Source: Pseudomonadota bacterium
Lineage (GTDB): Bacteria; Pseudomonadota; Gammaproteobacteria; JAKAQQ01
DNA length: 6,180 nucleotides
Assembly (NCBI GenBank): GCA_021852325.1
Contig: JAJZNM010000087.1
Coordinates: 1-6,180 of the forward strand
Direction: 5' to 3'
Positions 1 through 5,317 of the stretch are shown piece after piece. The position numbers were made by a program, and so were the translations under genes. The notes beneath the pieces are model-generated. The model made no database searches. It saw nothing but the letters and a program-made list of their open reading frames with translations, and had not been told where the DNA came from. Position 1 is the stretch's first letter. The number at the start of each line of letters is the position of its first letter.

Positions 1-127
1 CTCGTGCGAAGGCTCGCTCCCGGGGGGCCCTGGGGGAAGATGCGCGTTCAAACGATTGGCCTGGCGGCACCCGTCCCGGCGGATTTTAGCACTCCCGGGA
101 TCCCGGCCGACACGTTATGCGGGCAAT
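1..127. other. Unassigned left-edge sequence
   Basis: GC-rich sequence upstream of the first promoter. One plus-strand frame stays open from base 1 to a TGA at 157-159, but its translation is proline/glycine-rich, runs through the promoter and resembles no family I know. No CAT triplet occurs here, so no minus-strand ATG starts in it. It is probably intergenic or the edge of a gene outside the window. Confidence 0.3.
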
Positions 128-156
128 TTGACCCGGAATCCATTCGTTCGTATAGT
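128..156 (+). promoter_or_regulatory. Sigma70-type promoter for the coiled-coil/zapA operon
   Basis: A -35 element TTGACC (128-133, five of six consensus bases) and a -10 element TATAGT (151-156, five of six) are separated by exactly 17 bases. A start near 163 would give a short leader. The ribosome binding site GGAG at 169-172 sits eight bases before the ATG at 181. Position, spacing and the following gene all agree; the start site itself is inferred. Confidence 0.72.
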
Positions 157-180
157 TGATCGTCTTCCGGAGACTGTTCC

Positions 181-393
181 ATGAACTGGCAAGAAGAACT
201 CGAGACCTTGGAACGACGGCTCAGGCTCATGCTGCTTGAGACCCTCAGGTTACGTCAGGAAAACCAGTCACTCAAGGCGAGAATGGGGGAGATGGCCAAC
301 GAACGGGCACTCCTGCTCCATCACCGCGACGAGGTGCGCACCCGGGTCGAATCGATGATCCACCGCCTGAAGTCCCTTGAAATCGAACGATGA
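181..393 (+). CDS. Small coiled-coil protein, TIGR02449 type
   Basis: This 70-residue protein is charged and helical almost throughout. Leucines recur at heptad-like spacing (residues about 7-35 and 56-66), as in a short parallel coiled coil. There is no signal peptide or membrane segment, so it is expected in the cytoplasm. Its size, sequence style and position directly before zapA match the TIGR02449 family, a gammaproteobacterial group that looks like ZapB and is inferred to act in cell division; its function is not established. The start is fixed by GGAG eight bases upstream. The stop TGA overlaps the zapA start in an ATGA arrangement, which suggests translational coupling. Family assignment is by recognition of sequence and context, not by a search. 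Confidence 0.8.
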   Translation: MNWQEELETLERRLRLMLLETLRLRQENQSLKARMGEMANERALLLHHRDEVRTRVESMIHRLKSLEIER

Positions 394-701
394 CCGAAGA
401 GGCAAAATCGGTCACGATCCGCATCCTGGACCGTGAATTCCAGGTCAGTTGCCCGGAGTCCGAGCGTCTCGCGCTCCTCGAGGCGGCCGCCCTCCTGCAT
501 GACCGCATGCAGGAAATCCGCACGGAAGGGAAACTGATCGGTCTCGACCGGATCGCGATCATGGCCGCACTGAATCTCGCCCACCAGCTCCTCGCGGAAA
601 AACGGCAGGCCAATCCCTTGTCCGAGCAGTGGCTCGAACGCATCCACCTTCTGAACGAGCAACTGGCCACGCACGAAGAGCAGTCGGACAGGATGCACTG
701 A
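390..701 (+). CDS. zapA: Cell division protein ZapA
   Basis: This 103-residue protein has the usual ZapA length. ZapA binds FtsZ at midcell and bundles its protofilaments, helping to form the Z-ring. The N-terminal part (residues about 7-20, VTIRILDREFQVSCP) is the typical beta-hairpin of the globular head. It is followed by a leucine-rich helix with LHDRMQEIR and by the segment LIGLDRIAIMAALNLAHQLL (about 50-69), which is characteristic of the family. The remainder is the C-terminal coiled-coil helix that makes the dimer and tetramer. The start codon overlaps the stop of the preceding gene (ATGA at 390-393) and has no strong ribosome binding site of its own, so it is probably translationally coupled. 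The 6S RNA gene follows, the usual gammaproteobacterial order. Confidence 0.93.
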   Translation: MTEEAKSVTIRILDREFQVSCPESERLALLEAAALLHDRMQEIRTEGKLIGLDRIAIMAALNLAHQLLAEKRQANPLSEQWLERIHLLNEQLATHEEQSDRMH

Positions 702-752
702 AGGGATTCCTCCCCAGCCAGAACGCACATGGCGCTTCCGTCCGGCACCCGC

Positions 753-781
753 TTGCAAACGATGTCCGATCGATGCATCAT
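753..781 (+). promoter_or_regulatory. Candidate promoter for the 6S RNA gene
   Basis: TTGCAA (753-758) and CATCAT (776-781) are separated by 17 bases, each matching four of six consensus bases. They would place a start close to 788-789, where the terminal stem of the 6S RNA begins. The agreement with the predicted RNA 5' end is the main support; the boxes themselves are weak. Confidence 0.42.
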
Positions 782-788
782 GGATCCT

Positions 789-974
789 GACGTCTCCTGC
801 TGCAATCGATAGGGGCTGGGATTCTCTTCGAGCCTATTGATCTATCCCGGAGGCCGACCGGCTGTCGGTGTGCAGACCCGCTACGTTGCGGGGAGCCTGA
901 AGATGACCGCAAAGCTTCCACCTGAACCGAAGGTTCAAGGGCAAAAGCCCATAACGGTGCAAGCGGGAGATGTC
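789..974 (+). ncRNA. ssrS: 6S RNA (SsrS)
   Basis: 6S RNA binds the sigma70 RNA polymerase holoenzyme by imitating an open promoter and damps transcription in stationary phase. The ends form a closing stem: GACGTCTCC (789-797) pairs with GGAGATGTC (966-974) with one G-U pair. The 3' half contains a run closely similar to E. coli 6S: AGCCTGAAGATGACCGC, then CACCTGAACC, GGTTCAAGGG and AAGCGGGAGATG. Local hairpins are visible at CCGAC/GTCGG (854-868) and CCCGC/GCGGG (877-892). The inferred length of about 186 bases fits the roughly 184 of E. coli. It lies between zapA and the 5-FCL gene, exactly where gammaproteobacteria carry ssrS. Exact ends are inferred from the stem. The downstream coding frame runs through it. 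Confidence 0.9.
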
Positions 975-1619
975 CTTCACCCCGGACCCCCCGGCACCGG
1001 ATCCCAAGCCCGCCTCCGCCGGGAGGCAGCGAGGCGCCGGGCCGCCTTGGGCGAAGCAGAAAGGATGCGTGCCGCTGAGCGGCTGGCCCATCGCCTCGCC
1101 ACTTTTCTCTCTACACACCCGGTTCCCACACTCGGCAGTTACTTCCCGGTTCGCAACGAGATCGATCCCAATGGGTTCCGGCTTCTCATGGGCCGGCATG
1201 CCCCCGCGCTCTACCTGCCCCGCCTGGCCGGGGAGGCACTCGAGTTCGTGCGCTGGGACACCACAACGCCCATGGGCCCGAACGCCTTCGGCATTCCCGA
1301 GCCCCTCGAGGGACCGGTCCTGCCAGCCAGCGCATGCTCCTGCATCCTCCTGCCACTGACCGCCTTCGATCCTTGCGGCAGACGCCTCGGTTCGGGAGGC
1401 GGGTATTACGACCGGACCCTCGCCTTCCGGCTGAACCCGGCCGCACTGCGCCGGGCGTGCCCGCTTCTCATCGGGGTCGCACACGAATGCCAGCGCACGG
1501 ACCGGATCTCCCCAAACCCCTGGGATGTGCCGCTCGATGCCATCGCAACCGATACCTGCTGGTACCATGGCGGCAAAACGTACCCGGAACTCACCTGGCA
1601 TGAGTGTCAGGCGCCCTGA
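957..1619 (+). CDS. ygfA: 5-formyltetrahydrofolate cyclo-ligase (5-FCL)
   Basis: This cytoplasmic enzyme uses ATP to convert 5-formyltetrahydrofolate to 5,10-methenyltetrahydrofolate, returning a storage folate to one-carbon metabolism. The signature GSGGGYYDR is at residues 145-153 (counted from the GTG at 957), preceded by FDPCGRRL. The family-typical N-terminal half is also clear: RLRREAARRRAAL, then YFPVRNEIDP and ALYLPRL. The product is complete to its stop. The start is uncertain. The frame is open back to 837. GTG 957 gives 220 residues but has a weak ribosome binding site. ATG 903 gives 238 residues and has GGGGAG seven bases upstream, yet lies in the middle of the 6S RNA. ATG 970 is in another frame and would join only if the C run at 987-992 had one more base. 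Linkage to 6S RNA is a known arrangement, and the two are co-transcribed in E. coli. Confidence 0.9.
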   Translation: MQAGDVLHPGPPGTGSQARLRREAARRRAALGEAERMRAAERLAHRLATFLSTHPVPTLGSYFPVRNEIDPNGFRLLMGRHAPALYLPRLAGEALEFVRWDTTTPMGPNAFGIPEPLEGPVLPASACSCILLPLTAFDPCGRRLGSGGGYYDRTLAFRLNPAALRRACPLLIGVAHECQRTDRISPNPWDVPLDAIATDTCWYHGGKTYPELTWHECQAP

Positions 1620-1634
1620 GCCTCGGTCCGGATC

Positions 1635-2108
1635 ATGGCGCATTGGCTCTTCAAGACCGAACCGGGCGAGTTCAGTCTGGCGGATCTGCTCGCCGCTCCC
1701 GGGCGGACCACCTGCTGGGGAGGGGTTCGCAACTATCAGGCCCGGAACTTCCTCCGGGACCGGGTCCAGCTCGGGGATCCCGTCTTCCTCTACCATTCGA
1801 GTTGCGCGGAACCCGGCATCGTGGGGCTCATGAAGGTCGTGCGCGCGGGGTACCCGGATCCCTCGTGTCTGGACCCCGAAAGCCCGTATTACGATCCCCG
1901 GAGCCGCCCCGGGCACATCCGCTGGCAGGCAGTCGACGTGCGTCTCGAAGCGCGCGTGAGCCCCCCGCTTCTACTCTCGAAACTCCGCGAGGAGCCTTTG
2001 CTCCAGGGCTTCCAGCTCTTGCGCCCGGGCAATCGGCTCTCCATCGTGCCGGTGACGCCTGAGGAGTGGCAGCACCTCATCCGTCTCACGAACCTCATCC
2101 CGCCCTGA
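1635..2108 (+). CDS. EVE domain-containing protein
   Basis: This 157-residue protein is a single EVE domain from end to end. The opening MAHWLFKTEPGEFSLADL, the following WGGVRNYQARNFLRD (residues about 29-43) and GDPVFLYHSS (about 47-56) are the hallmarks of the thymocyte nuclear protein 1-like group. EVE belongs to the PUA-like/YTH-like fold, whose members bind modified bases in DNA or RNA. A role in recognising modified nucleic acid is inferred from the family; the true ligand is unknown. The gene begins 15 bases after the 5-FCL stop on the same strand, so the two are probably co-transcribed. The Shine-Dalgarno sequence is weak. The length is normal and no break is seen. It lacks the fused restriction or helicase domains of EVE proteins in defence systems, so a housekeeping role is more likely. 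Confidence 0.88.
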   Translation: MAHWLFKTEPGEFSLADLLAAPGRTTCWGGVRNYQARNFLRDRVQLGDPVFLYHSSCAEPGIVGLMKVVRAGYPDPSCLDPESPYYDPRSRPGHIRWQAVDVRLEARVSPPLLLSKLREEPLLQGFQLLRPGNRLSIVPVTPEEWQHLIRLTNLIPP

Positions 2109-2150
2109 TCACTGACTCGGACGTTTGCACTGGATGCGCGGAAAAAAAAC

Positions 2151-2178
2151 CTGAATTTTATTTTTTATTGTGTATACT
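2151..2178 (+). promoter_or_regulatory. AT-rich promoter of the H1-like gene
   Basis: An A8 tract (2142-2149) and the T-rich stretch 2156-2168 stand out in otherwise GC-rich DNA and lead into a good -10 element, TATACT (2173-2178, five of six). The best -35 is the weak CTGAAT at 2151-2156 with a 16-base spacer. A start near 2185 is expected. The AT-rich upstream DNA may act as an UP-like element or be intrinsically curved; that is inference. Confidence 0.55.
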
Positions 2179-2205
2179 CTCCGCTGTGTTGTTACACAGC
2201 GGAGA
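2178..2205 (+). promoter_or_regulatory. Perfect 12-bp inverted repeat over the ribosome binding site
   Basis: TCTCCGCTGTGT (2178-2189) and ACACAGCGGAGA (2194-2205) are exact reverse complements around a TGTT loop. The right arm contains GGAG (2201-2204), the Shine-Dalgarno sequence for the ATG at 2213. The left arm starts at the last base of the -10 box. In RNA made from further upstream it would hide the ribosome binding site. In DNA it could be a repressor operator covering the start of transcription. It is not a terminator, because no T run follows it. Confidence 0.7.
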
Positions 2206-2212
2206 TCCCGCG

Positions 2213-2641
2213 ATGATGAAACGTAAAGTGACCAAGAAGAGTGCAGCGACCAAAAAGTCGTCTGCACGTCGTAAACCGGCCCGCAAAGCCGCATCAGCCC
2301 ATCGCCGCCCCGCCGCCAAAAAGCGGGTCGTGGCGAAGAAGAAGGCTCCAGCCAAAAAGAAAGTGGCAGCCCGCAAAAAGAGCGCGGCACACGGCAAAAC
2401 CAAGAAGAAAGCGGCTGGCAGTCGCCGTCGCACGGCCAAGAAAGCATCGTCTCGTGGCAAGAAGACTGCCGTAAAAAAAAAGGCAGCTAGCAGGCATGCG
2501 GCCTCGGTGAAGAAGAAACCGGCCCGCAAGCCGGCCAAAAAACGTCCTTCCGGGACAAGTCAACGTCCGGCGCCGTTTATTCCGGAGCCGAAACTGCCGC
2601 TCTATGAGAGCGGTGAAGCATCGATCAGTGCCATTTTCTGA
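2213..2641 (+). CDS. Histone H1-like lysine/alanine-rich DNA-binding protein
   Basis: This 142-residue protein begins MMKRKVTKKSAATKK. From there to about residue 118 it is built almost only of Lys, Ala, Arg, Ser and Pro in loose repeats such as AAKK, AKKK and RKPA. This low-complexity basic composition resembles the C-terminal tail of eukaryotic histone H1 and the bacterial H1-like and AlgP-type proteins. Such proteins bind DNA without sequence specificity and condense or regulate the nucleoid. The last 25 residues or so differ: PFIPEPKLPLYESGEASISAIF is acidic and hydrophobic and could be a folding or interaction tail. The start is set by GGAG eight bases before 2213; a second ATG follows at 2216, and the frame is open further upstream without support. 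The gene has its own promoter, hairpin and terminator, so it is a single-gene unit. Exact function is unknown. Confidence 0.8.
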   Translation: MMKRKVTKKSAATKKSSARRKPARKAASAHRRPAAKKRVVAKKKAPAKKKVAARKKSAAHGKTKKKAAGSRRRTAKKASSRGKKTAVKKKAASRHAASVKKKPARKPAKKRPSGTSQRPAPFIPEPKLPLYESGEASISAIF

Positions 2642-2661
2642 TCCTGCCCGTTGATGATCCA

Positions 2662-2691
2662 GGCGCTGGGCTTCTGCCCAGCGCCTTTTTT
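2662..2691 (+). terminator. Rho-independent terminator after the H1-like gene
   Basis: GGCGCTGGGC (2662-2671) and GCCCAGCGCC (2676-2685) form a perfect 10-bp GC-rich stem with a TTCT loop, followed directly by six T residues (2686-2691). It lies 21 bases after the stop codon. It separates this unit from rpiA, so rpiA needs a promoter of its own or read-through. Confidence 0.95.
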
Positions 2692-2716
2692 CAGTGCCAA
2701 CCGAGACCTCCTGCCG

Positions 2717-3406
2717 ATGCCACCGACCCGTCCTCCCGCGTGGGTTGAAAAGGCCAAGCGACTGGCTGCCGAAACAGCCCTGTCCCTAGTCCAGAGTGTC
2801 CATTATCTCGGCGTGGGAACGGGATCCACCACCCGCTATTTCATTGAAGGATTGGGGAAAATCCAGGAACAGTTCGATGGTGCGGTCGCGAGTTCCGAGC
2901 AGACAGCTTCGCTGCTGAGACAGGCCGGCGTCCCGGTCCTCGAACTCAACGACACCGGCGATCTCGACCTCTATGTCGATGGCGCGGATGCCTTCGACCC
3001 GCACTTTCGGCTGATCAAGGGTCACGGGGGAGCGCTCACACGGGAAAAGATCCTGGCCACAGCCAGCCGGCGCTTCATCCTCATCGTCGACGAGACCAAG
3101 CGCTTCGCGCGCCTCGGGGACTCCGTCTCGGTACCGGTCGAAGTGATCCCGTTTGCGCGCAGCACCGTGGCCCGCCAGATCGTGCGCATGGGGGGCACGC
3201 CCACCCTGCGCGAGCGTTACCTCACCGACAACGGCAACCAGGTATTGGATGTACTCGGCCTCCCCCTGTCGGACCCTGTGCAGATGGAACACGCGCTCCA
3301 GTCGATCCCGGGAGTGGTCGAGGTCGGGATCTTTTCCGAGCGCATCCCGGACCTGGTTCTCATGGGGACCTCGAGCTTCACGGTGGAGCGCCTGAAGGCG
3401 GTCTGA
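2717..3406 (+). CDS. rpiA: Ribose-5-phosphate isomerase A
   Basis: RpiA interconverts ribose 5-phosphate and ribulose 5-phosphate in the non-oxidative pentose phosphate pathway, in the cytoplasm. The protein has 229 residues (219 in E. coli). It shows the phosphate-binding GVGTGST (residues 32-38), GAVASSEQT, YVDGAD (86-91), IKGHGGALTREK (100-111), PVEVIPFARS and TDNGNQVLD, all typical of the family. Residues matching the E. coli active site (Asp81, Asp84, Lys94, Glu103) are present as Asp88, Asp91, Lys101 and Glu110, at a constant offset of seven. The residue after DGAD is Ala92, where Glu is usual. The ATG at 2717 lies 25 bases beyond the terminator and has only a weak ribosome binding site. 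An earlier in-frame ATG at 2651 is rejected because it would translate the terminator. The gene converges on dinB. Confidence 0.96.
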   Translation: MPPTRPPAWVEKAKRLAAETALSLVQSVHYLGVGTGSTTRYFIEGLGKIQEQFDGAVASSEQTASLLRQAGVPVLELNDTGDLDLYVDGADAFDPHFRLIKGHGGALTREKILATASRRFILIVDETKRFARLGDSVSVPVEVIPFARSTVARQIVRMGGTPTLRERYLTDNGNQVLDVLGLPLSDPVQMEHALQSIPGVVEVGIFSERIPDLVLMGTSSFTVERLKAV

Positions 3407-3431
3407 GCCCGCGAACGATCCGGACGGCTCC

Positions 3432-3453
3432 GGTGGAAGCGCCGGTTTCCACC
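3432..3453. other. Hairpin between convergent rpiA and dinB
   Basis: GGTGGAA (3432-3438) and TTCCACC (3447-3453) form a 7-bp stem with an 8-base loop in the 89-base gap between the two convergent genes. The gap also holds the palindrome CCCTCGAGGG. Neither is followed by a T run on either strand, so an intrinsic terminator is not supported. They may slow transcription from both sides. Confidence 0.3.
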
Positions 3454-3495
3454 CTCGGCACCCTCGAGGGACGCCTCGGCCCGTCCCGCTCCCCT

Positions 3496-4569
3496 TCAGT
3501 CTTGAAGAAACAGGGCGGACTGCTCAACACTTGCGTCCGGTTCCCGGAAGCCACCCAGACCGACTCCGACCAGCCGATAGACCTGGCCCGGATCGAGTCC
3601 GACCCGTTGCCGGAGCGAAAGGGCGATTTGAACGAATTCTGCACCGGAGCGGAGTGGCCGCTCCCCGCTGTGACGGCGGGTCAGGATCCTGAAGCGGTCC
3701 GTCTTGAGCTTGAGGATCGTGGTATGGGCGACCCGCGTTTCATGTTGCGCCGCCTGCCAGATCTTCCCGGCCAGCCGCCGGATGGCCGGTTCCATCTCGT
3801 CGAGATCAAGATCACGATCAAACGTCTCCTCGGCCGAAAGGGACTGGGTGGGGAGATCCGGCATGACGGGACGCTCGTCGATGCCTCGTGCGAGCTCGAA
3901 AAGACGCTTGCCGAACCGGCCAAACTCGCCCTCGAGCACGGTCCGGTCGAGCCGCTTCAGGGCTCCCACCGTCTGGACGCCCAACTTCACAAGCCTTTGC
4001 GCAGTGACCTGGCCCACACCCGGCAAGCGGGTCAGCGGCAGGCCGCTGAGGAATGCATCCGCCTCGTCCGGGCGAATGACGAACAGCCCATCCGGCTTGC
4101 ACCAGTCCGATGCGATCTTGGCCAGAAACTTGCAGGTGGAAACCCCGGCCGAGGCGGTGAGATTAAGTCTTGTGCGGATCTCGGTGCGGATGGCACGCGC
4201 CACTTCCGTTGCCGTGGACCGCCCGGCTTGGTTCACGGTGACGTCGAGATAGGCCTCATCGAGGGATAGGGGTTCGACGAGATCGGAGTATCCCTTCAAG
4301 ATGTCCTGTACCTGTCGGGAAACAGCCCGATAGCGTGCAAAATCCGGGGGGACCAAGACCGCTTCCGGGCACAGACGTGCCGCGCGCTGGGCCGGCATGG
4401 CGGAATGGATGCCGAAGCGTCTCGCTTCATACGAAGCGGCACACACCACCGAGCGGCGCCCCGGCCAGGCAACAACCACCGGCCTCCCCCCAAGCCCCGG
4501 ATCGTCCCGTTGCTCGATTGAGGCATAGAACGCATCCATGTCCACATGGATGATCTTGCGGAGACTCAT
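3496..4569 (-). CDS. dinB: DNA polymerase IV (Y-family, DinB)
   Basis: This error-prone translesion polymerase of 357 residues is full length (351 in E. coli). The palm begins IIHVDMDAFYASIEQ, with catalytic Asp10 and with Tyr15 at the steric-gate position (Phe13 in E. coli; Tyr is common elsewhere). The second catalytic pair is in SLDEAYLDV (Asp104, Glu105). Fingers and palm motifs are clear: YEARRFGI and AGVSTCKFLAKIASD, where STCK replaces the commoner SYNK. A helix-hairpin-helix is at LPGVG (182-186). The little-finger domain follows. The C-terminus ends in QSALF (350-354), a good sliding-clamp binding motif. The ATG at 4569 is consistent with the family N-terminus, but no strong ribosome binding site precedes it. 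No LexA-type box (CTG-N10-CAG) is visible just upstream, so SOS control is not supported here. Confidence 0.96.
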   Translation of the reverse strand: MSLRKIIHVDMDAFYASIEQRDDPGLGGRPVVVAWPGRRSVVCAASYEARRFGIHSAMPAQRAARLCPEAVLVPPDFARYRAVSRQVQDILKGYSDLVEPLSLDEAYLDVTVNQAGRSTATEVARAIRTEIRTRLNLTASAGVSTCKFLAKIASDWCKPDGLFVIRPDEADAFLSGLPLTRLPGVGQVTAQRLVKLGVQTVGALKRLDRTVLEGEFGRFGKRLFELARGIDERPVMPDLPTQSLSAEETFDRDLDLDEMEPAIRRLAGKIWQAAQHETRVAHTTILKLKTDRFRILTRRHSGERPLRSGAEFVQIALSLRQRVGLDPGQVYRLVGVGLGGFREPDASVEQSALFLQD

Positions 4570-4818
4570 CCCGACAACTATACGCGAGCGGAAACGGGGT
4601 CGATCACCCGGCCCTCGAGGTCACTGGGATCCGTGTGCCTCGAGATCGGCGTGGGTGGGCAGTCGCTGGTGGCTGGAAGTCACCCCCCACCCCCCGGGTC
4701 CGGCATGAGGCGGCAGACACTCGAGCCGAAACGGGACCAATCGACCACCCCCACGTCCGCAGCGCTGCGGGATGTTCTGTTGTGCATCCCGGGCGTCGAG
4801 AGGGGCGGATGGCGGAAC
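4570..4818. other. Intergenic region between tRNA-Gln and dinB
   Basis: No gene is evident in these 249 bases. They contain two C6 runs separated by one A (4681-4696 region), G-rich on the minus strand, and a perfect 14-bp palindrome CCGCAGCGCTGCGG (4757-4770). Just beyond is a 6-bp stem, GGGATG (4770-4775) with CATCCC (4785-4790). On the minus strand these could form the 3' structure of the rpsI/tRNA transcript, but no T run follows. An imperfect direct repeat, about 20 bases starting GAAACGGG, occurs at 4591-4609 and 4728-4750. A dinB promoter must lie here or upstream, but I cannot identify one. Confidence 0.5.
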
Positions 4819-4892
4819 TGGCTGGGGGACTAGGATTCGAACCTAGGTTCGCGGAGTCAGAGTCCGCTGTCCTACCGCTAGACGATCCCCCA
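4819..4892 (-). tRNA. tRNA-Gln, anticodon CTG
   Basis: The 74-base minus-strand sequence folds as a complete cloverleaf. The acceptor stem TGGGGGA/TCCCCCA has seven pairs. The D arm closes with GTC/GAC. The anticodon stem is GCGGA/TCCGC with loop CTCTGAC, so the anticodon is CTG (4858-4860), reading the glutamine codon CAG. The T stem is CTAGG/CCTAG around TTCGAAT, followed by discriminator G and an encoded CCA. The TGGGG start and CCCCAGCCA end match E. coli tRNA-Gln. The 5' end is only 11 bases beyond the rpsI stop codon. Confidence 0.95.
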
Positions 4893-4903
4893 ATGCAGCG
4901 GAT

Positions 4904-5305
4904 TCAGCGCTTCGAAAACTGGGTGGCTCGACGGGCCTTGTGGAGTCCCACCTTCTTGCGCTCGACCGCACGTGGATCGCGCGTCAGGAGATGCTGGGCC
5001 CGAAGCCGGGTCTTGAGCGTCTCGTCATAGTTCACGAGTGCCCGCGCAAGACCCAGCCGGATGGCTCCAGCCTGTCCGGTCAGACCACCGCCCACAACGG
5101 TCACCTCGACATCGATCCGGTCCTTGAACTCGATCAAGTCCATGGGCTGGTGAATGATCATGCGCGCCGTTTCACGGCCAAAATACGACTCGAGGGCCCG
5201 GTCATTGACCCGGATCTGGCCTTGCCCCCGTCTCAGGAAAACCCGGGCCTTCGACGTTTTGCGACGTCCAGTACCGTAACCCAGAATGCTTTTATCTTCG
5301 ATCAT
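4904..5305 (-). CDS. rpsI: 30S ribosomal protein S9
   Basis: S9 is a small-subunit head protein whose C-terminal tail reaches the P-site tRNA. This 133-residue protein (130 in E. coli) is complete. Hallmarks are GYGTGRRKTSKARVFLRRGQG near the N-terminus, IRVNDRALESYFGRE, VTVVGGGLTGQAGAIRLGLARAL, and the conserved ending KKVGLHKARRATQFSKR with its terminal Ser-Lys-Arg. It follows rplM by 12 bases. Its ribosome binding site GAGGAA (5314-5319) overlaps the rplM TGA and lies eight bases from the ATG, so the pair is one operon. A tRNA-Gln gene follows at once on the same strand; the petABC or sspA genes found after rpsI in many gammaproteobacteria are absent. Confidence 0.98.
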   Translation of the reverse strand: MIEDKSILGYGTGRRKTSKARVFLRRGQGQIRVNDRALESYFGRETARMIIHQPMDLIEFKDRIDVEVTVVGGGLTGQAGAIRLGLARALVNYDETLKTRLRAQHLLTRDPRAVERKKVGLHKARRATQFSKR

Positions 5306-5317
5306 GAACGGGGTTCC

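Noticed and set aside
272..805. Minus-strand frames opposite zapA and the coiled-coil gene
   Set aside because: They have no family likeness and no ribosome binding site, and they cover well-supported plus-strand genes.
834..1916. A 360-residue open frame on the minus strand
   Set aside because: It lies opposite the 6S RNA, 5-FCL and EVE genes, which have clear family motifs. Its translation is low-complexity and unlike any family; long antisense frames are expected in GC-rich DNA.
1635..2108. EVE gene as part of a modification-dependent defence system
   Set aside because: It is a single-domain protein next to 5-FCL, and no nuclease, helicase or methyltransferase gene is nearby.
2066..2212. 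Upstream extension of the H1-like gene to an ATG at 2066
   Set aside because: It would overlap the EVE gene, cross the promoter and the hairpin, and encode residues unlike the rest. The ATG at 2213 has a well-spaced GGAG.
2225..2560. Repeated AAG/GCC-rich sequence as a possible tandem-repeat or CRISPR-like array
   Set aside because: The repetition is irregular and explained by Lys/Ala coding; there is no fixed repeat unit or spacer.
2651..2716. Upstream start for rpiA at 2651
   Set aside because: It would translate through a strong intrinsic terminator, and the family N-terminus begins after 2717.
3433..4269. A 278-residue plus-strand frame opposite dinB
   Set aside because: dinB on the other strand has all Y-family motifs; this frame is its mirror and has no recognisable domain.
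4546..5030. Two plus-strand frames across the dinB-tRNA gap
   Set aside because: They run antisense through the tRNA, or into dinB and rpsI, and are Arg/Pro/Gly-rich without motifs.
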